Assembly (NCBI RefSeq): GCF_011753055.1
Contig: NZ_VWWJ01000010.1
Span: 124,001-188,000, forward strand
From: Burkholderia sp. Ax-1719
Lineage (GTDB): Bacteria; Pseudomonadota; Gammaproteobacteria; Burkholderiales; Burkholderiaceae
Length of the DNA: 64,000 bases
Reading direction: 5' to 3'
In this document: one piece after another, positions 40,308 through 48,559 of the stretch
Layout of the letters: each line of letters starts with the position of its first letter
Numbering within the stretch: position 1 is the first letter of the stretch
Made by a program: the position numbers and the translations under genes
Notes under the pieces: model-generated
Databases searched by the model: none
What the model saw: only the letters and a program-made list of their open reading frames with translations
What the model was told of the DNA's origin: nothing

Positions 40308-42995
40308 TCAAGCTTCGGCAGATGCCGGGATAAAAGGCCGCCCCGAGGCGGCAGCAAACTCATCAAAATGCAGATCGAAAGCGACAGTGTCTGGCTTCTC
40401 TGTATTGATCAACGCAGATTTTCCTTCCGCCGTTGTCGAGGCTACGTGCGCACCCGATGCGGTCTTCACGCTGTACGCGACGCCGCTCATCGGTACCCCA
40501 GTTGGCGATAACACACGAAACTGCTGATCGTTCATCTGCACGTCTGGCACGCCATTGGCATTCACGCCCATCGGTTTCGACGGCTGATTCTTCGACTGCG
40601 CGTTCACCTCATAGACCCCGCCGCCCACCGTGATCTGGCCTTGCTTCAAGCTGATATAGCTATCACCGCCGTGCAGCATGACTTCCTCGGCGGCGCGGAT
40701 CGTAATTCGATTGGCCGTTTGTGTAATGTCGAGTTTCGCGAGCAGATTGAGATTCTTCTGTAGCGCCTTGATGTCGATATCTTCGGCATAGGAAACCATC
40801 CTCACACCCAGTTTGTAGGCGAATAGTCGAATCGCACTACGCGCCGAAGCCAGCAAACTCGTGCCGCTGCTCACGCTCACATGAGTGCCGCCCGTCAAGG
40901 CGATATGCGCGCCGCTTGCCATATGCACGCTTCCGGCCGTGGTCGCCTCCAGACCCGCCGGTGACGCGAGGACGAGGTGAGCCTTCGAAAGCTCCGGGAA
41001 GTCACCGCTGCCCTGCCCTTTGATTTCGTCGTTCTGCTGTTTGATTGCATCCGCAACCAGTAACTGGTCCTGTGTGTCCTGCACCTGCGCATTTGTCGCA
41101 GCGGTGGCCAGCGTCCGATGAAAATCGTGTGCCTGCGCGAGGCGCAACGCGGTCTCGCCCATATCCTTGGCAGCGGCGCCAGCACCGGCGCGTGTCTCGG
41201 TCGTCACCAGCATTCCGCCATTCGCGCGCAAGACGCCCCACGAGTCCGTCGCTAGTTCCCAACCCGTTCCGCGAGCTGCCGTGCGCCCGGCTTGACCGTC
41301 GATGCGAGTGTTGTAACCAACCACGAGCCGAGATTGCGCGTGATCGCTCGATACCTGGACCTGTTGTTTGCCGGGTGTATCGTCCGCCACCACCTGATTG
41401 GCCTGCGTGCCTTCCAGGTCGCGTGAGCGCAGCCCCGAAAGCGCCTGGTTCTCCGGCAGTTTCCATTGCACGACGTTGATGCCGTTCGGCACACGCCCCG
41501 TAATGATCGGCCGATCGGAACTGCCGTCCAGAAACGAAACGACCACTTCGTCGCCAATGCGCGGAATATGAATCATCCCGAACCCTTGCCCGGCCCAGGG
41601 ATGGCTCACGCGTATCCAGCACGAGCTACGTTCGTTGCGCTGCCCGATGCGATCCCAATGGAACTGCACTTTGACGCGCCCCAATTCGTCCGTATAGACC
41701 GGCGCGCCCTCTGTTCCCACCACTGTCGCCGTCTGCATCTGCATGACCGGTTGCTGATGTTCGAACGGGCTTCGGAATGGCACGGATTTACGCTGTGTTT
41801 CTATTTCGACCAGAAAAACGCCTTCGGAACCATCCGCATGCGTGACTCGCGACGCGGAGTTTCCTGCATCGTCCGCTACCGCGTTCGCAATGCGATCGCG
41901 CAGACTATTGGTGAAGCTGGCGTGATGGCTTGACTCTGGCAGGTTGTTTTCGATGAGCCACGTCACTTCGATGACCGCGAACTGGCGGCGATCACTGAAA
42001 TCCTCATCCAGTTCGGGATGTCCAACCAGCTCGAACCAGCGTCCAGCGTCGATCGCCCGCACCCCTCCAGCGCCGTAGAATCGCTCCGCGCGAGACTCCC
42101 ACTCTTCCATGCGGACCTTCGAGAGATGATCGCCGCGCGTCTGTTTGAGGTACGTATAGGGACCGGTATACTCATAGACTTCAAGTTGCTCGGGCAACTC
42201 CGGAGACACTGTGGGCACAGTCTTGCCTTTGGGATTGGCCAGCGGCGAAGGATGCTTGTAGTCGAAAGTGCGCGTAGTCAGCACGGCGCTATGCAGTTCG
42301 CGCACATCGGACCACTGGACCAGCGCATCGACCTCGCCATATGCCCCGTACCGGGCAAACTGGACCGTACGCCCTGCAATCGCCTCGCACGTATCCAGTC
42401 GATCCGTGATGTTCAAGCGATGCGATTTTCCGTCGTCGGCCTGCGTCCAGATGCCGAACAGACCTTCTTCCTCCATTAATCGATGGACGAAATTCCAGTC
42501 GTCGTCGTATTGTGTGCAATACGATCTTGCAGGCAACGGGTTCGCAAGCGCAAAGGCGAATTGCCCTTTTGCGTGGGGATGACGGTTAAATACTTCAGTG
42601 ATGATTTCGTCAGCGGCTTTATCCTGCCAAATGCGCTGGTCGCGGCGAAACCGCAGGAAATGCATCCACGACGCAAACCGGATCTGATAGCTGGTCAAAC
42701 TCCCTTCCGATCCTTGCCTGCGCACCGAATAGACATAGCCATTCCAAGGCAGATATGACTTATCCCCCTGCTGAATCCACAACGTAACGGATTGCCCGAC
42801 GAGTTCCTTGAGCTTGATACCGCTGCGCATTGAGAGCACATCAAGCGTGAAATCGAAATGCCGTCCTATGCGAGAGCAGCCCACCGCACGTTGAGGCAAC
42901 AACACGTTCTCGCCAAGCGGCGTATCGAACTTCAGAAGCCGATCTTGCTGGAGCAATCCACCCCGAATTGCACCCGCGATGTCCTGCGCATTCAT
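40308..42995 (-). CDS. vgrG: Type VI secretion tip protein VgrG with C-terminal extension
   Basis: The 895-residue protein has the gp27-like base (RLLKFDTPLGENVLLPQRAVGCSRIGRHFDFTLDVLS; FNRHPHAKGQFAFALANPLPARSYCTQYDDDWNFVHRLMEEEGLF). The gp5 OB fold is near 430-510 (VYTDELGRVKVQFHWDRIG, WIRVSHPWAGQGFGMIHIPRIGDEVVVSFLDG), and the DUF2345 beta-helix is near 620-790. The last 100 residues form an extra transthyretin-like strand-rich tail (FRVLSPTGVPMSGVAYSVKTASGAHVASTTAEGKS) that commonly docks cargo. It heads module 1 on the minus strand; the gene order downstream is effector, immunity, PAAR. Confidence 0.97.
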   Translation of the reverse strand: MNAQDIAGAIRGGLLQQDRLLKFDTPLGENVLLPQRAVGCSRIGRHFDFTLDVLSMRSGIKLKELVGQSVTLWIQQGDKSYLPWNGYVYSVRRQGSEGSLTSYQIRFASWMHFLRFRRDQRIWQDKAADEIITEVFNRHPHAKGQFAFALANPLPARSYCTQYDDDWNFVHRLMEEEGLFGIWTQADDGKSHRLNITDRLDTCEAIAGRTVQFARYGAYGEVDALVQWSDVRELHSAVLTTRTFDYKHPSPLANPKGKTVPTVSPELPEQLEVYEYTGPYTYLKQTRGDHLSKVRMEEWESRAERFYGAGGVRAIDAGRWFELVGHPELDEDFSDRRQFAVIEVTWLIENNLPESSHHASFTNSLRDRIANAVADDAGNSASRVTHADGSEGVFLVEIETQRKSVPFRSPFEHQQPVMQMQTATVVGTEGAPVYTDELGRVKVQFHWDRIGQRNERSSCWIRVSHPWAGQGFGMIHIPRIGDEVVVSFLDGSSDRPIITGRVPNGINVVQWKLPENQALSGLRSRDLEGTQANQVVADDTPGKQQVQVSSDHAQSRLVVGYNTRIDGQAGRTAARGTGWELATDSWGVLRANGGMLVTTETRAGAGAAAKDMGETALRLAQAHDFHRTLATAATNAQVQDTQDQLLVADAIKQQNDEIKGQGSGDFPELSKAHLVLASPAGLEATTAGSVHMASGAHIALTGGTHVSVSSGTSLLASARSAIRLFAYKLGVRMVSYAEDIDIKALQKNLNLLAKLDITQTANRITIRAAEEVMLHGGDSYISLKQGQITVGGGVYEVNAQSKNQPSKPMGVNANGVPDVQMNDQQFRVLSPTGVPMSGVAYSVKTASGAHVASTTAEGKSALINTEKPDTVAFDLHFDEFAAASGRPFIPASAEA

Positions 42996-43876
42996 TTCAC
43001 ACCTTTTTTATTTCACCATCTTTCCACCAACAAATACAGTGGATTTGTATCTCTCAGAATTAACATTTCCGCCGCTCGATTTTCTGATCGGGTACGGCAA
43101 CGCGTGAATAATAAATTCAACTTGCCAAAAAATCATCAATCAATTACACGAAATAAATGCATATTGCATGCCTACGATCTCTGGCATCCAAATCAGGTAA
43201 TGATGTCCGATCCGCCTACCTGCTAAATACCAGCCTACTTGAAAAAACATGTAGAACTTTCTCGATACTACGATCTCAATACGCTGGGCATGCACGCGAT
43301 TGCACGCAGCGGAAAAACTGCGCCTGTAAGGAACATGCGGTTAGTGTCGCTGGCGTTCACGGCCACCTCGATCGTCGGGCCGCTTGTCGCTAACGCTGCG
43401 ATGAGGGTGTTCGGAAACGATGCATTGATATGGCGCCTTGCGATTGCGATTGCGAGCGCCGCACTTGCAGTGTCTAAGCCCGGCATCTGCGGGGGAAGCG
43501 AGAGCGCTGACAACCCTCTCCGGCGAACTGGGCCAAAACGCCCCCCAATGAATATGGGGCACGGGGCAGAAATCGTACCCAAAGCGGCCACCGAACCACT
43601 CAAAGGCCGAAGGACAGCAACGGGTCGACAAGAGAAACTCGCAATGGAAGCGACCGACGACAAGTCGCACGTTCGCATGTGTCCGCGTTCGGGCAGAACA
43701 CGTCACTCGCGCGACCGGGTCGCCCGTATCATGGCGCGACCGCTGCGCGCCCAGAAGCAGTCGCAATTCCGCTCATCGATGGACGCCAGGTCGTTGAACA
43801 AGCGTTTCCACTATGTCGTCCGCCACTCAATCGACCTTCGGCCGAACGACCGTGGCCAACCTGTGACTTTGCAATC
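42996..43876. other. Spacer between vgrG of module 1 and junction copy B
   Basis: No recognisable gene. 42996-43230 is AT-rich and should hold the vgrG promoter. From 43240 to 43900 open frames exist on both strands (up to 222 codons), but none has a recognisable domain, plausible amino-acid composition or neighbour support. They are probably remains of inserted DNA. Confidence 0.45.
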
Positions 43877-44276
43877 CAATCGTGGGCAGCAAATAACGTC
43901 GACGTGAAATCAACAAAAGCAGCCGACTGCACAAGCTAATTCACGTCGCGTACTGCGCCACTCCATTGCCCAAAGATACTCAAAATAACATCGCGGAAAA
44001 ATCGCTCTGAGCCTTTTGTGTCAGGGGTTTCCGGCTACCCGACCAGCGCTGGAAAGGGCGCGGACACGCCGAGTTTCACGCATCTCAAAGCGCGAGATGC
44101 GGACAAGCCTCCCACGGTATCTGAGACCCATCTAGCGATTCGGACAACTCGATTGCAGCGTCCGAGGGTTTGACGCCACGCCTGCCCCGGTAAGCGGCTG
44201 GTGCCGTCTGCGAGCCCAACGGCCGCCCCCGCAGCCGCTGTGTGCTCACAATGCTGCCTTCGTCGGCAGTCGGCCT
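43877..44276. repeat. Junction repeat copy B: P arm, tautomerase 3'-end copy (T'), Q arm
   Basis: P arm 43877-43940 (starts CAATCGTGGGCAGCAAATAA) differs from copy C by about one base. T' 43941-43976 encodes, on the minus strand, S(L)GNGVAQYAT plus TGA, with Phe changed to Leu. The Q arm (43977 to about 44276) starts ATACTCAAAATAACATCGCG and contains GCCGCCCCCGCAGCCGCTGT and CTTCGTCGGCAGTCGGCC. It divides module 1 from module 2. Confidence 0.88.
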
Positions 44277-44425
44277 TCAGGCGTCGCCGAACTACCTACC
44301 CGCAGGCGGCCAGCTCTTTCACGGAGAACTGACTCACCTGCGCTGATTTTCGGCTACATGCTTTCTGACCGGAGTTTTTCGAGCGGAGCAAATCACATCA
44401 TCGTGTCCAGCCGCCGCTCGTCACG

Positions 44426-46630
44426 CTAACTCGCCGCAGCCACGACAGCAGCTCGTGCTGTATGCAATTTTTTGTAGCTGTCGATCAGGCGTTGGTGCCT
44501 ATCGAGACCTTCCAGCTTCATGCTCGTTGGCGTCAGCCCAAAGAAGCGCACGCTGCCGTCCACGCTCCCCAGTACCGCGTCCATTCGCGCGTTACCAAAC
44601 ATCCGGCGGAAGTTGACCAGGTAGTCGTCCAGTTCAAGGTCGTCATCGAGCGTCACCTCCAGGACTACGTTCAAGGCCTGGTAAAACAATCCGCGCTCGA
44701 CCGTGTTTTCGTTGTATTGCAGAAAAGCACCGACCAGATCTTGCGCTTCCTCAAATTGCTTCAAGGCGAGATGAATCAGCAGCTTCAACTCGAGAACGGT
44801 TAGCTGCCCCCAGTCCGTATTCTCATCAAATTCGATGCCGATCAATGTCGCAATATCGGAGTGCTCGTCCAGCTCATTGTTCTCCAACCGCTCAAGCAGG
44901 ACTGCCAAGGCAGCATCATCCAGGCGATGCACGTTCAAAATATCGGCGCGGAACAATAGCGCCTTATTCGTGTTATCCCAGACCAAGTCCTCTACTGGGT
45001 AAACTTCCGAATAATCAGGCACCAGGATCCGGCAGGCTACGGCACCCAGTTGGTCGTACACCGCCGTGTACACCTCTTTGCCCATGTCTTTGAGAATACC
45101 GAACAGGGTTGCTGCCTCCTCGGCATTGGAGTTTCCACCTTGGCCCGAAAAGTCCCACTCAACAAACTCGTAATTCGCTTTGGCGCTGAAAAAACGCCAC
45201 GACACGATTCCGCTGGAATCGATGAAGTGCTCAACAAAGTTATTCGGTTCGCTCACGGCGTTACTGACAAAGGTGGGCTGAGGTAAATCATTCAGGCCTT
45301 CAAAACTACGCCCCTGCAGCAATTCCGTCAGACTCCGCTCCAGCGCCACCTCAAAACTCGGGTGTGCGCCGAACGACGCAAAAACGCCGCCTGTCCGCGG
45401 GTTCATCAATGTCACGCACATGACCGGGTAAGTCCCACCCAGCGACGCGTCCTTGACCAGCACCGGAAAGCCTTGCTCTTCCAACCCCTGAATCCCGGCC
45501 AGAATGCCGGGATATTTCGCCAACACTTCGTGCGGCACATCAGGCAATGCGATCTCACCTTCCAGAATTTCACGCTTTACTGCCCGTTCGAAAATTTCGG
45601 ACAGACACTGCACTTGCGCTTCTGCCAGCGTATTACCGGCACTCATGCCATTGCTGACGTACAGGTTTTCGATCAGGTTGGACGGGAAATACACCACTTC
45701 GCCGTCCGACTGCCGCACAAACGGCAGCGAACAGATACCGCGCTGCACGTTGCCGGAGTTGGTGTCATACAAATGCGAGCCACGCAATTCGCCATCGGGG
45801 TTATAAATTTGCAGGCAATACTCATCCAGAATCTCGGTCGGCAACGCATCTTTACGACCTGGCTTGAACCAGCGCTCGTTAGGGTAATGTACAAACTCCG
45901 CCGCAGCGATGTCTTCACCCCAAAACGCGCCGCCATAGAAATGGTTGCAGTTCAGGCGCTCGATAAACTCCCCCAACGCCGACGCCAACGCGCTTTCTTT
46001 GGTCGCTCCCTTGCCATTGGTAAAACACATTGGCGAGTGCGCATCGCGGATATGAAGCGACCACACATTGGGGACGATATTGCGCCACGACGCAATCTCG
46101 ATCTTCATACCCAGGCCCGCCAGAACGCCCGACATATTGGCGATGGTCTGCTCCAATGGCAAATCTTTACCCACGATATACATGCCGGCATCAGAAGCCG
46201 GCTTTAACGTCAGCAACGATTGAGCATCGGCGTCGAGGTTTTCCACCTCTTCAATCACAAACTCGGGGCCAGCTTGCACCACTTTTTTCACGGTACATCG
46301 GTCGATGAAGCGCAAAATACCTCGACGGTCTGTTTCCGAGATATCCGGCGGCAATTCAACCTGAATTTTGAAAATCTGTTGGTACCGGTTTTCCGGATCA
46401 ACAATATTATTCTGCGACAGGCGAATATTTTCAGTAGGAATATTGCGATTTACGCAGTACAGCTTCACAAAATAAGCTGCACACAAGGCCGATGAGGCCA
46501 GAAAATAGTCGAAGGGACCAGGAGCTGAGCCGTCGCCCTTGTAGCGGATGGGCTGGTCGGCCACTACCGTGAAGTCATCGAACTTGGCTTCAAGGCGTAG
46601 CTTATCGAGGAAGTTGACTTTAATTTCCAT
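44426..46630 (-). CDS. OsmC domain-YcaO domain fusion protein
   Basis: The 734-residue protein has an N-terminal OsmC-like domain (residues 1-135: MEIKVNFLDKLRLEAKFDDF, then LASSALCAAYFVKLYCVNRNIP). A full YcaO domain related to E. coli YcaO follows (SLHIRDAHSPMCFTNGKGATKESALASALGEFIERLNCNHFYG, then ERGICSLPFVRQSDGE-like wording, VSNGMSAGNTLAEAQVQCLSEIFERAVK, PVMCVTLMNPRTGGVFASFGAHPSFEVALERSLTELLQGR). A C-terminal helical repeat region ends the protein. YcaO proteins use ATP to modify backbone amides, and the E. coli protein supports ribosomal S12 methylthiolation by RimO. Base composition is less GC-rich than neighbours and the wording is gamma-proteobacterial, suggesting transfer. It is the only intact gene of module 2. 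Confidence 0.93.
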   Translation of the reverse strand: MEIKVNFLDKLRLEAKFDDFTVVADQPIRYKGDGSAPGPFDYFLASSALCAAYFVKLYCVNRNIPTENIRLSQNNIVDPENRYQQIFKIQVELPPDISETDRRGILRFIDRCTVKKVVQAGPEFVIEEVENLDADAQSLLTLKPASDAGMYIVGKDLPLEQTIANMSGVLAGLGMKIEIASWRNIVPNVWSLHIRDAHSPMCFTNGKGATKESALASALGEFIERLNCNHFYGGAFWGEDIAAAEFVHYPNERWFKPGRKDALPTEILDEYCLQIYNPDGELRGSHLYDTNSGNVQRGICSLPFVRQSDGEVVYFPSNLIENLYVSNGMSAGNTLAEAQVQCLSEIFERAVKREILEGEIALPDVPHEVLAKYPGILAGIQGLEEQGFPVLVKDASLGGTYPVMCVTLMNPRTGGVFASFGAHPSFEVALERSLTELLQGRSFEGLNDLPQPTFVSNAVSEPNNFVEHFIDSSGIVSWRFFSAKANYEFVEWDFSGQGGNSNAEEAATLFGILKDMGKEVYTAVYDQLGAVACRILVPDYSEVYPVEDLVWDNTNKALLFRADILNVHRLDDAALAVLLERLENNELDEHSDIATLIGIEFDENTDWGQLTVLELKLLIHLALKQFEEAQDLVGAFLQYNENTVERGLFYQALNVVLEVTLDDDLELDDYLVNFRRMFGNARMDAVLGSVDGSVRFFGLTPTSMKLEGLDRHQRLIDSYKKLHTARAAVVAAAS

Positions 46631-47225
46631 GTAGCATCCTACAATCGGTACTTAAAAATGATATGACCGCCATTATCCTTCGGCAGCGCAGTTGCAGATC
46701 GTTATTGTTGCTACGGCTGAGCATTGAAGCGCTAATACTGTCCGTTAAGCGCAGCACGATAATGCTTTCACTGCCATCAATACGGACAGCGGCAAAGCCG
46801 CCGAAGAAGCCTCCAAAGTGCCAGACCGTATGGCGTTTTGGCTTGCGCGCTGAGGTGTCCAGCGTCCGAGATCAAAAAACAAGCTCCGATATTTGCGCTT
46901 ACTCCCGCTCGTCCGTTGACGCAGCTGGCAGATACCGTGAACAGCAACACTTTGCGGCGATGATACGCGACGCACGGGTTGGCGAGCAATGGCTGCAGGA
47001 ACGGCGGATCGGGACCCGATTCAAGCTTGAGTCCCGATTCTCAAGGCTGCTATGGAGAAGTCCGGTCGGCCGGTGTGAGTCGAACCCGGTCACGGGCTAG
47101 TGGTGAGTCCAGGATACGACGCACAAACCGTGCATTTCCCGTACGACGCAGGATCTGTAGACGAGAAACCGAACTCACGATCAGGACTGATTTCGCGACG
47201 GCTTGATTCCCTAAAGAGGAGAATC
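46631..47225. other. Spacer upstream of the OsmC-YcaO gene
   Basis: It should contain the promoter of the 46630 gene. Open frames on both strands lack recognisable domains, so they are treated as remnants. 47090-47225 continues the degraded region left of the vgrG remnant. Nothing else was recognised. Confidence 0.45.
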
Positions 47226-47452
47226 ATGGAACCGACGTTTGGCTCTGCTGCCCGTATGTGTGAGCGCCCGAGTCGTAGACTTCGGCTTGCTGGGGCAAGT
47301 CGCCCTGCGCACCGCAGCGTGGGCACCGACGTGCCTTTGGGGTTCGCCGTCAACGAAAGCAACTTGTCATTATAGCTGCGTGTGGTGAGCGATACGCTTT
47401 GCAAGGTACGCGTACCGCTCCGCTGCATCAGCGCATTGGTTTCGCTATTCAC
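47226..47452 (-). pseudogene. vgrG remnant (internal fragment, frameshifted)
   Basis: The minus-strand frame from 47452 reads NALMQRSGTRTLQSVSLTTRS followed by LTANPKGTSVPTL. This aligns with DALVQWSDVRELHSAVLTTRTF and LANPKGKTVPTV of the VgrG at 40308-42995. After one frame change it continues LPQQAEVYDSGAHTYGQQSQ, matching LPEQLEVYEYTGPYTYLKQT. It is therefore about 75 codons from the gp27-like domain of a third vgrG, lying at the position expected for module 2. Both ends are lost. Confidence 0.85.
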
Positions 47453-47722
47453 GCCCGATCGGTAAAATCAATCGATCGGGCGCAGATTTGAATCCCACAT
47501 TAAATTATTAATATCGATAACTACAACCGCATGGCATTTTCCATCCGCAGTTTGCTCAAAATAACTTTAGCGGTCTTCGAATTTTAAATGCGAGAACTAT
47601 TCAATGGCCAATAGATCAAAATTCTACAGTTAGTATTAAACGACAGTTGACTTACATTCGTGTGCCGTATATTACAAAATCATTTTGCGAATCAGCGGTA
47701 AAGCTGCCCAGACTATACACTT
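47453..47722. other. AT-rich spacer between vgrG remnant and junction copy C
   Basis: About 270 bp of AT-rich DNA, similar in character to the region upstream of the intact vgrG at 42996-43230. It may be the old promoter region of the lost vgrG. No gene is seen. Confidence 0.45.
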
Positions 47723-48072
47723 CAATCGTGGGCAGCAAATAACGTCGACGCGAAATCAACAAAAGCAGCCGACTGCACAAGCTAATTCACGTCGCGTACT
47801 GCGCCACCCCATTGCCAAAAGATACTTAAAATAATATCGCGAAGAAATCGCTATGGGCCTTTCCTGACAAGGGTTTCCGGTAATCCGACCGGCGTAGCAA
47901 AGGCTCCGTTAAGCCGAATTTTACGCTGCTCAAAGCGCGGGATTCGGCTCAGCCTCCAAGGCCCTCAGGCACAAACTAACCATTCGGACAGGCCCGATTG
48001 CAAAGCCAGAGAGGCTTGCAGCTATGCCTGCCCAGTCAGGCAACTGGTGCCTTCTGCGAGCCCAGCGGCCCA
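47723..48072. repeat. Junction repeat copy C: P arm, tautomerase 3'-end copy (T'), Q arm
   Basis: P arm 47723-47786 is nearly identical to copy B. T' 47787-47822 encodes SFGNGVAQYAT plus TGA on the minus strand. The Q arm (47823 to about 48072) starts ATACTTAAAATAATATCGCG and ends near CTTCTGCGAGCCCAGCGGCC, where it loses similarity to copy B. It divides module 2 from module 3. Confidence 0.88.
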
Positions 48073-48091
48073 CACCAGACTCCTGAATATT

Positions 48092-48559
48092 TCACCCACC
48101 AAACCTTGTAACGCAAGTCTTCGGTTCATTCTGCGTAAAATAGGTGCTAATAAGAACCTTTTTCTTACTGTCTACTTTTAGATTAAGAAATTCGTCACCG
48201 CACGCAGGCGAGAGTTCTTCGAAGCTCCTTAATTTTCTGGAATAATAAAATACACGAGAGATTTCATAGATCCCCATACCCTCATCCAGATACGACACCG
48301 CAAATCCTTTTGTTCCATCGAACCTGTAGTCACCAATACTCAGGTGCAATTTCGATTCGGTATCGATGTCGATGCTTTTATCGACCTCCCCTTTCTCATC
48401 GGCGATTACGTAAGAAACCTTGCTATCAGCTACCGAGACAGCCACGTTCGTTCCATTTACCGGATGAAAATTAATCTCATCACCCGACGCCCAAGAGGAT
48501 GAAGCAACCAGCAAGAGAAATGCAAAAAACAAAGATCTACCAAGTTTCATTTCATTCAC
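48092..48559 (-). CDS. Secreted immunity protein for the peptidoglycan hydrolase effector (XAC2610-like by pattern)
   Basis: The 155-residue precursor starts MNEMKLGRSLFFAFLLLVASSSWASG, a clear signal peptide cleaved near WASG, giving a periplasmic protein. The mature part is beta-rich. The stretch GDYRFDGTKGFAVSYLDEGMG, then FYYSRKLRSFEEL, with two cysteines, is reminiscent of XAC2610-type inhibitors of GH19 lysozyme effectors. That family call is inference from pattern only. Its start overlaps the effector stop by 4 bp (48556-48559), which is strong evidence of a toxin-immunity pair. G+C is lower than in neighbouring genes, as in many immunity genes. ATG 48550 is an alternative start. Confidence 0.8.
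   Translation of the reverse strand: MNEMKLGRSLFFAFLLLVASSSWASGDEINFHPVNGTNVAVSVADSKVSYVIADEKGEVDKSIDIDTESKLHLSIGDYRFDGTKGFAVSYLDEGMGIYEISRVFYYSRKLRSFEELSPACGDEFLNLKVDSKKKVLISTYFTQNEPKTCVTRFGG

Noticed and set aside
43239..43907. Plus-strand frame of 222 codons between vgrG and junction copy B
   Set aside because: No domain, no convincing ribosome site, it runs into the P repeat, and the opposite strand is equally open. Treated as remnant DNA.
47070..47130. Sequence resembling a tRNA T-arm (GGGTTCGACTC on the minus strand) that could mark a tRNA attachment site
   Set aside because: The flanking bases do not form T-arm or acceptor stems and no anticodon arm is present, so it is not a tRNA.
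37146..48072. The repeated 36-bp sequence as a CRISPR-like or REP repeat
   Set aside because: Only four copies exist, kilobases apart, and each encodes the same peptide plus stop as the tautomerase end, so gene-end duplication explains it better.
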